A stretch of 64,000 nucleotides of DNA, taken from NCBI GenBank assembly GCA_050693035.1, contig JBOGWB010000009.1, positions 1-64,000 of the forward strand, in the 5' to 3' direction. The stretch comes from DASYVD01 sp050693035. GTDB lineage: Bacteria; Actinomycetota; UBA4738; CALAEC01. Below are positions 59,192 to 64,000 of the stretch, in pieces. Each line of letters opens with the position of its first letter. The stretch's first letter is position 1. The notes below the pieces were generated by a model. It had not been told where the DNA came from. It was given only the letters and a program-made list of their open reading frames with translations, and made no database searches. The translations under genes were made by a program, and so were the position numbers.

Positions 59192-59995
59192 ATGCCCTCT
59201 TCAAGGACCCCAGTCTCCCGTATGCGGCGGATGGCGTTCGCCACGTGGGCGGGCGTGCTGTCCGCCGCTGTGGGGATCGGCTTCTTCGGAGCGACCTCCC
59301 TCGTGCTGGCGTGGTTCGGGGGGGATGACCCGGCCATCCCGGTGACCGAACTTGGCTACGGCGCGCTCCTCGGCATCATCATCACGACCGGGATCCTGGT
59401 GCAGGTCCGGGCTCCAGAGCGGAGGATCGCGGGGGTGCAGCAGGCCGTGCTGGGGGCGCTGGCCCTCCTCATCTCGGCTCCCCTTGCTTCAGATCTACAG
59501 AACCTCACGCCCGGGCTGGTGTTGCTGGCTGCATTGGCCATCCTGATCGGGCTCCACCCGGCGCGCCGGGAGCTCATCAGGCCCGGCTCCCGATTCAGCC
59601 CGCTGCCGGCCTCGATCGCTGGCTTGGGAGCGGTCCCATTGGTCGGCTACTCCCTGGCCATGGCCGCTCAGGCCCGGGAGCTGGTCGGCCCCCCGCATCA
59701 CGTCCAACGGCTGTCGACGATGGCTGCCCTGGCGATCAGCATCATCCTGGTTGCCCTCCTCGCGGCGTTCCGCACGACCGGATGGCGAATCCCTGCGTGG
59801 AGCGCCGGTGCCGCGACCGCTGTGTTCGGCCTCGCTTCACTCGCGTTCCCGACTCACATGGGATCCGCGGGGCGTGGATGGGGAGCCGTGGCCGTTAGGG
59901 GCGGAGTTCTCTTCATCGTCGTGGCGCAATTGGAGGCCGGACGGTGGCATCGACGTTCCGCCGCGCACCCGAGAGCATCCTCCAAGGAAGGGTGA
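59192..59995 (+). CDS. Multi-span membrane protein, unknown function
   Basis: A 267-residue membrane protein with about seven hydrophobic segments (for example about 15-40, 52-70, 83-98, 105-122, 138-158, 175-192 and 203-220). Start may be ATG 59192 or 59222. No family recognised, and no catalytic motif seen. Confidence 0.65.
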   Translation: MPSSRTPVSRMRRMAFATWAGVLSAAVGIGFFGATSLVLAWFGGDDPAIPVTELGYGALLGIIITTGILVQVRAPERRIAGVQQAVLGALALLISAPLASDLQNLTPGLVLLAALAILIGLHPARRELIRPGSRFSPLPASIAGLGAVPLVGYSLAMAAQARELVGPPHHVQRLSTMAALAISIILVALLAAFRTTGWRIPAWSAGAATAVFGLASLAFPTHMGSAGRGWGAVAVRGGVLFIVVAQLEAGRWHRRSAAHPRASSKEG

Positions 59996-60034
59996 TGGCA
60001 ATCGACGTGACGAATCGGTGGTGAGTCGCTGGAT

Positions 60035-60550
60035 CTACGGCACGAGCACCGTACGCTGCTGCTGCTTGCGCCACCCGTAGCGGGTCATGCCCTGCGGCTT
60101 GTACACATTCAGCACCAAGATCACGAGCAACACGACCGTGCCGCCAACGGAGTGGACGAGTGTGCTCCCCAGCGCGCGGAGATCCTCAATGGAGGTTGTC
60201 GGATCGCCTGCTATTTCTGCGAAGTAGCGGATCGTGCTCGTCTCCGCCAGCAACGCGAGAGTCGCAATTACGGTCAGCAGAAATGAGATCAGGACCCAAT
60301 AGTGCCGGAACAAGCCCCACTTGGTCCCCAGGGAAACGACAAGCCCGGTGAGCAGCGCGGCGAAGGCCAACGGGACGATGACGTACCGTGCGATCAGCTC
60401 CATCGCGAGATAGGCGACACGCAACGTCTGAGCGTCCTGGCTGGTCGCAGCGGTAACGTCGAAGACCATGTAGGCAGCGACCGCGCCAATCCAGCCGACG
60501 GAGAGAGTGAGATGCATGGCGAGGGCGAACTTGCGGAGGGCGGGTGACAT
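60035..60550 (-). CDS. DUF2269-like membrane protein
   Basis: A 171-residue four-helix membrane protein: FALAMHLTLSVGWIGAVAAYMVF, VPLAFAALLTGLVVSLGTKWGLFRHYWVLISFLLTVIATLAL and a last helix near 140. It matches DUF2269-like proteins. It lies 25 bases after a small membrane gene, and both diverge from the TetR gene, which probably represses them. Confidence 0.75.
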   Translation of the reverse strand: MSPALRKFALAMHLTLSVGWIGAVAAYMVFDVTAATSQDAQTLRVAYLAMELIARYVIVPLAFAALLTGLVVSLGTKWGLFRHYWVLISFLLTVIATLALLAETSTIRYFAEIAGDPTTSIEDLRALGSTLVHSVGGTVVLLVILVLNVYKPQGMTRYGWRKQQQRTVLVP

Positions 60551-60575
60551 GATCACAGCTGTTGCACCCCGTGTT

Positions 60576-60728
60576 CTATGGTCCGTGTTGCCCAGGTCCG
60601 TGTTGGCCCGGGAGGACGCCGGTGAGCGCCAGGATGACAACCAGCACGACCAGTACGGCGACGATGATCAAGGACACCTTCACCCAACGTGGCATCCCGA
60701 CCTTGGGGTAGGCGGGCGGTTCAGCCAT
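60576..60728 (-). CDS. Small single-span membrane protein
   Basis: A 50-residue protein with one helix (VSLIIVAVLVVLVVILALTGVL) and a GQHGP repeat at the end. ATG 60728 follows a GAGGAG ribosome site; a longer reading from GTG 60770 is possible. It is divergent from the TetR gene and likely in an operon with the DUF2269-like gene. Confidence 0.65.
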   Translation of the reverse strand: MAEPPAYPKVGMPRWVKVSLIIVAVLVVLVVILALTGVLPGQHGPGQHGP

Positions 60729-60811
60729 CTGCGTCTCCTCGCTCTCTCGGGGAGGAGGTTCTTCGTCCACGACGCCAACATATCGAGACGGTTTGTCTAT
60801 GTCAAATCACT

Positions 60812-60832
60812 GTGTCGTACTATCGTCGACAC
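60812..60832. promoter_or_regulatory. Candidate TetR operator
   Basis: The inverted repeat GTGTCG-N9-CGACAC lies between the divergent genes and touches the TATACT box of the TetR gene, so it could repress both directions. Confidence 0.5.
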
Positions 60833-60833
60833 G

Positions 60834-60839
60834 TATACT
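60834..60839 (+). promoter_or_regulatory. Leaderless-type -10 box (TATACT) of the TetR gene
   Basis: TATACT ends six bases before ATG 60846. Confidence 0.55.
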
Positions 60840-60845
60840 ACGGTG

Positions 60846-61424
60846 ATGCCGAGACGGTGGAAGGAGACGATCGAGGCGCACCGCCGCGAGGTGCGCGAGG
60901 CGATCCTGGACACCACTGCGGCGCTGGTGGCCGAGCACGGGCTGCTAACGGTGACGATGTCACGGATCGCCGAGGAGACCGGCATCGGACGGGCGACGTT
61001 ATACAAGTACTTCCCAGACGTTGAAGCGATCCTCTTCGCTTGGCACGAACGTCAGATCACTGGCCACCTCGAACATCTCGCCGGAGTCCGGGACCAGGCT
61101 GGTGACGCTGGCGAGCGACTCCAAGCTGTGCTGGAGGCCTACGCCCTCATCTCCCACGAGTCCCACGGGCACCACGACACCGAACTCGCCGCGTTCCTGC
61201 ATCGAGACAATCAGGTCCCCCGAGCGCAGCAGCAGGTCCGCGACATGATCCGAGGCCTGCTGAGCGAGGGGGCACAGACCGGCGAGCTCCGGAACGATGT
61301 CGCGCCTGACGAGCTTGCGAGCTACTGCCTCCACGCTCTCGCAGCAGCCAGCAGCGTGCCATCCAAGGCCGCGGTCCGCCGGCTGGTCACGGTCACATTG
61401 GATGGGTTGCGTTCTCCGCGCTGA
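60846..61424 (+). CDS. TetR/AcrR family transcriptional regulator
   Basis: A 192-residue repressor. The N-terminal helix-turn-helix is ILDTTAALVAEHGLLTVTMSRIAEETGIGRATLYKYFPDVEAILFAW. The C-terminal ligand domain is about 75-190. It is divergently transcribed from two small membrane protein genes over a palindrome, so it is likely self-regulated and controls them. The ligand is unknown. Confidence 0.92.
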   Translation: MPRRWKETIEAHRREVREAILDTTAALVAEHGLLTVTMSRIAEETGIGRATLYKYFPDVEAILFAWHERQITGHLEHLAGVRDQAGDAGERLQAVLEAYALISHESHGHHDTELAAFLHRDNQVPRAQQQVRDMIRGLLSEGAQTGELRNDVAPDELASYCLHALAAASSVPSKAAVRRLVTVTLDGLRSPR

Positions 61425-61577
61425 CTCGTTCGCCGGGACAGGTCCCAGGCCGGAGGTCGAACGTCACGTGTTCGGTCCCATCACTGTCCTCGACCGCGCG
61501 AGGACTCTGCCGGGCGGCCACCTCCTCCCCGCCCGGCGGCGTTTGGTGCAAGGCTTAGTGCAAGATTCCGGGCGTGG

Positions 61578-62189
61578 TCAGTCCAGCGCGAACGATCCTG
61601 TGACGATCTCGCCTGCTGGCTCGTACGTACCGATCACGACTCCAGTAGTGGAGACCTTGCTGTCGACGAGCTTCAGCGCGGAGGGGATAGCGCCTTCCGA
61701 GAACAGGCGTTTGCCCGACCCGATGACCACGGGGAAGACCCACAGGCGGAACTGGTCGACGAGGTTGTGGCGCAACAGCGTCTGGATCAGGTTCCCGCTT
61801 CCATGCACCTGCAGCTCTGGCCCATCTTCCTTCTTGAGCTCCGCGATGCCTTCGGCCGCGTCCCCCTCGATCAGGACCGAGTTGCTCCACTCCAGCGTGG
61901 GATGACTCCGCGACGCGACGTATTTGGTGGCGTCGTTGAGCGGCTTGGCGCCGGCCTCCTCCGGGGCGTGCGGCCAGTGTGCAGCCATGATGTCGTAGGT
62001 CTTGCGGCCGAGAACCATGGCGAACGGCCTGCTCAGCGCCTCATCCATGACCTGCCCCATCTGCTCGTCCCAATAGTTCACCGACCAGCCACCGTGCGCG
62101 AACCCGCCGCTGTCGTCCTCTCCGGGCCCGCCCGGTGCCTGCATGACCCCGTCGAGGGTCAAGAACGTGCTCACGATCAGCTTTCTCAT
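61578..62189 (-). CDS. Dihydrofolate reductase-like (RibD C-terminal domain) protein
   Basis: A 203-residue NADPH-dependent reductase-fold protein. RKLIVSTFLTLDGVMQAPGGPGED, FAMVLGRKTYDIMAAHWP, DGPELQVHGSGNLIQTLLRHNLVDQFRLWVFPVVIGSGKRLF are the standard phrases of YwjB/YyaP-type proteins. The real substrate is unknown; it is not a typical FolA. Confidence 0.9.
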   Translation of the reverse strand: MRKLIVSTFLTLDGVMQAPGGPGEDDSGGFAHGGWSVNYWDEQMGQVMDEALSRPFAMVLGRKTYDIMAAHWPHAPEEAGAKPLNDATKYVASRSHPTLEWSNSVLIEGDAAEGIAELKKEDGPELQVHGSGNLIQTLLRHNLVDQFRLWVFPVVIGSGKRLFSEGAIPSALKLVDSKVSTTGVVIGTYEPAGEIVTGSFALD

Positions 62190-62460
62190 CTCTCGTATCC
62201 TTTCGATCGCACCCCGGCTTGAGTCAAGCACACTGCTTATGAGACGGCTTGGCGGAGCAAACCTCATCGCGAGCGTGGGCAGGCCCATGGCAACTCATGG
62301 GCGAAGGGCGGGCGGGAGATCAGGCCGCGGGCAACCAAATGCGGTCTCACTTGTCGGGTCGGGAGCCTAGAACGATTGGCTGGACGCTGGTACGCTCTGC
62401 TCCACTCAAAGGGCGGGCCTGGCGACGTCAGACGCCGATGAACCAATCGAGAGGGCACAC

Positions 62461-62919
62461 ATGACCGCCGAAACGAAGTTCGAACCGTCCAACGTGAACG
62501 TGAGGATCAAGATCTCGGCACTCTGGACGTCAATGCTGTTCGTCTTCGCCTACGTCGACCTCTTCAGCCTCTACCGACCCGACTTCCGGGCCGACCTCGA
62601 GGCTGGCGAAGTCGGCGGGTTCACCGTCAACCAGACGTTCCTCTTGGGGACCACCGTTTATGTCGTCATCCCCAGTCTGATGGTGTTCTTCACACTCATC
62701 CTGCGACCACGAGTCAACCGAATCGCCAACATCGCGCTGGGCATCGCGTATGCGCTCACCATCATCGCCGGCGCGATCGGCGAGTGGAACTACTACATCC
62801 TCGGCAGCGCCATCGAGGTCGCACTGCTCGCGGCCATCGTCTACTACGCCTGGACCTGGCCGAAAGAAGAAGTCTCGGAGGCGCCTTCGCCGGGGGCGAG
62901 GTCGAGACTGACACCTTGA
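62461..62919 (+). CDS. DUF6326 family membrane protein
   Basis: A 152-residue four-helix membrane protein. NVRIKISALWTSMLFVFAYVDLFSLYRPDFRADLEAGEVGGFTVNQTFLLGTTVYVVIPSLMVFFTLILRPRVNRIANI is characteristic of DUF6326. Function unknown. Its 3' end lies 53 bases from the convergent candidate selenoprotein gene. Confidence 0.85.
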   Translation: MTAETKFEPSNVNVRIKISALWTSMLFVFAYVDLFSLYRPDFRADLEAGEVGGFTVNQTFLLGTTVYVVIPSLMVFFTLILRPRVNRIANIALGIAYALTIIAGAIGEWNYYILGSAIEVALLAAIVYYAWTWPKEEVSEAPSPGARSRLTP

Positions 62920-62972
62920 ATGGGGCGGCTGTCCACGGCAGACTTGGACAGGAACAACGGCGCTCTACGATG

Positions 62973-63554
62973 TTACGAAGCGTCCGCTCTGGCCTCAGGA
63001 GGACGCGCGCCGGCGGGAACCTCGTCCGGCGGGAGTCCCGAAGCCGCCTCGAGGCGGCCGCTGAAGTTGAAGAACGAGGCGAGCGCGGTCGCGTCGTAGA
63101 TCCCGTCCTCGTCCCACCCGGCTCGGCGCAGCGCTTCGATGTCAGCATCGTCGACTGTCGACGGGGCCTTCGTCAGCTTCTCGGCATAGTCGAGGAGGGC
63201 GCGCGTCTTCTCGTCGAGGTCGTACGTGCGCCAGGTGGTGGCGAACTCCAGGTTCAGGTGCTCCTCTCCGGTCAGGCGGCGCACGGCCGCTGTATGGAGA
63301 CCGAGTCAGGGAGCCCCGTTGACGTGACCGTTGACAACGACGGCGAGCATCTCGCGCTGGAGGCGGGTCAGCGGCGAAGACTTGCGGAGATGCAGATGGT
63401 TGTAGATCCCCACTACGCGGCGCCCAACTGCGAGGTCGACGAGCAGGACCTTGGCGAGGCCGGGGACGTATCCGTACTGCCGCTTCGTCAGCCGCAGCGC
63501 CAACTTCCGAATCCCGCGCGCCTCTTCCTCTGAGACGGTCTTGATGCGAGCCAT
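62973..63554 (-). CDS. Candidate selenoprotein: AhpD-like / carboxymuconolactone decarboxylase family
   Basis: One reading frame of 193 residues is interrupted only by an in-frame TGA (codon 83, bases 63308-63306). Both halves belong to the same AhpD-like peroxidase-related family: EEARGIRKLAL...QYGYVPGLAKVLLVD before it, and AAVRRLTGEEHLNLEFATTWRTYDLDEKTRALLDYAEKL after. The TGA stands where AhpD has its catalytic cysteine: Glu68 is exactly 15 residues before it and His87 four after, as in the Glu118-Cys133-His137 relay of mycobacterial AhpD. The other CxxC cysteine is Gly80. A SECIS-like hairpin follows. ATG 63554 has a strong AAAGGAGG site. Otherwise it is a nonsense pseudogene. Confidence 0.65.
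63265..63300 (-). promoter_or_regulatory. SECIS-like hairpin downstream of in-frame UGA
   Basis: On the minus strand an outer stem TCTCC/GGAGA and an inner stem GCGGC/GCCGC close a CGTGC loop. The loop begins 20 bases after the UGA and has G in its first two bases, within the usual limits for bacterial SECIS elements (loop 16-37 bases downstream). Confidence 0.5.
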
Positions 63555-63668
63555 GGGATCCTCCTTTGGCGGATTCGAGGCAGCTTCCGACTCGGTGCGG
63601 ACGCTGTCAAGGCGCCCGCTCTTCCGGCCTGTTGGTACGATCGGGTTGGCCGAGAGGAGCAGTTGGCG

Positions 63669-64000
63669 ATGCGAACGAATGCGAGCAGCGTGCTCGTGAT
63701 CGGTTCCGGTGCATCAGGACAGCGGGCAGCGATCGCCGCCCACCAGGCCGGGGCGGATGTCCGGATGATCGCCAAGCGGCCCCGTCTGGACGCGCACACC
63801 GTGCTCGCTTCTGGGGGCATCAACGCGGCACTTGGAACGCGGGATCCCCAGGACAGCTGGGAGCAGCACTTCGTGGACACAATGAAGGAAGGCTACTTCC
63901 TGGGCGACCCACGCATGGTCGAGGTCATGGCCCGCGAGGCTCCGTCGGCGGTGAAGGAGCTGGAGGAGTGGGGCACCGGGTTCGCCCGGACCGAAGATGG
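63669..64000 (+). CDS. SdhA/FrdA-type FAD-dependent flavoprotein (start; runs off window)
   Basis: The first 110 residues of a succinate dehydrogenase/fumarate reductase/aspartate oxidase-family flavoprotein. The FAD-binding VLVIGSGASGQRAAIAAHQAG and the region HTVLASGGINAALGTRDPQDSWEQHFVDTMKEGYFLGDP are clear. The His-x-V pattern before the GGI segment fits SdhA more than NadB. ATG 63669 follows GAGGAG. The rest, including the substrate site, lies outside. Confidence 0.85.
   Translation, partial: MRTNASSVLVIGSGASGQRAAIAAHQAGADVRMIAKRPRLDAHTVLASGGINAALGTRDPQDSWEQHFVDTMKEGYFLGDPRMVEVMAREAPSAVKELEEWGTGFARTED

Overview
The window is about 64 kb of high-GC DNA, very probably chromosomal, from a bacterium of the phylum Actinomycetota. 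The evidence is a PimA-type mannosyltransferase operon ending in threonyl-tRNA synthetase, hemE followed by ferrochelatase, menaquinone genes, many GTG starts, four-base GTGA/ATGA gene overlaps, and many apparently leaderless genes (a TANNNT -10 box 6-7 bases before the start codon). No rRNA or 16S marker is present, so I do not place it below phylum.

Layout. 1-12 kb is mostly minus strand: a partial UvrA-like ATPase, a DUF1801 protein, yebC-pdxT, an inserted plus-strand pair (an exported-toxin-like protein with an LQRSAGNRAV leader and a small partner), a membrane protein and pdxS, a DUF3048 protein, htpX-lemA, then a phosphatidylinositol mannoside type operon (PgsA-like protein without catalytic residues, acyltransferase, pimA, inositol monophosphatase-like). 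12-20 kb: EF-G-like GTPase, methyltransferases, glutaredoxin, hemE-hemH, cupin, secreted LVIVD protein. 20-27 kb: thrS-VOC-HIT, a lipoprotein peptidase, a flavin-type protein, a UbiA prenyltransferase with a fused N-terminal domain, and menG. 27-34 kb: a general-stress partner-switching module (SigB-type sigma factor, three HATPase switch kinases, two STAS antagonists, a PAS/GAF/PP2C phosphatase). Four promoters of identical or near-identical SigB geometry lie in the window, next to this module and to small stress-type genes. 34-40.5 kb: cyanophycinase, cyanophycin synthetase, a second Mur-ligase protein without ATP-grasp, and an M20 peptidase. 40-52 kb: UbiA protein, kelch lipoprotein, TauE, small membrane proteins, moaA, lysyl oxidase, two output-less response regulators, tRNA-Val(CAC), GNAT-menC, HPr and ispD.

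52,223-55,956 is a 3.7 kb remnant genomic island in the 3' part of tRNA-Val(GAC), bounded by a perfect 47-bp repeat. It holds a toxin-antitoxin pair, ribB, a broken ribE and a frameshifted SnoaL-like gene, and has no integrase. tRNA-Cys follows. 56-64 kb is accessory: Vgb-like lipoprotein, META lipoprotein, GNAT, a truncated VOC gene, small membrane proteins divergent from a TetR gene with an operator-like palindrome, a DHFR-like reductase, a DUF6326 protein, a candidate selenoprotein, and the start of an SdhA/FrdA-type flavoprotein.

The most interesting item is at 62,973-63,554: an AhpD/carboxymuconolactone-decarboxylase family gene with an in-frame UGA exactly where the catalytic cysteine belongs (Glu at -15, His at +4), followed by a SECIS-like hairpin. 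Three other genes look like single-base losses in short homopolymers, which may be decay or assembly error.
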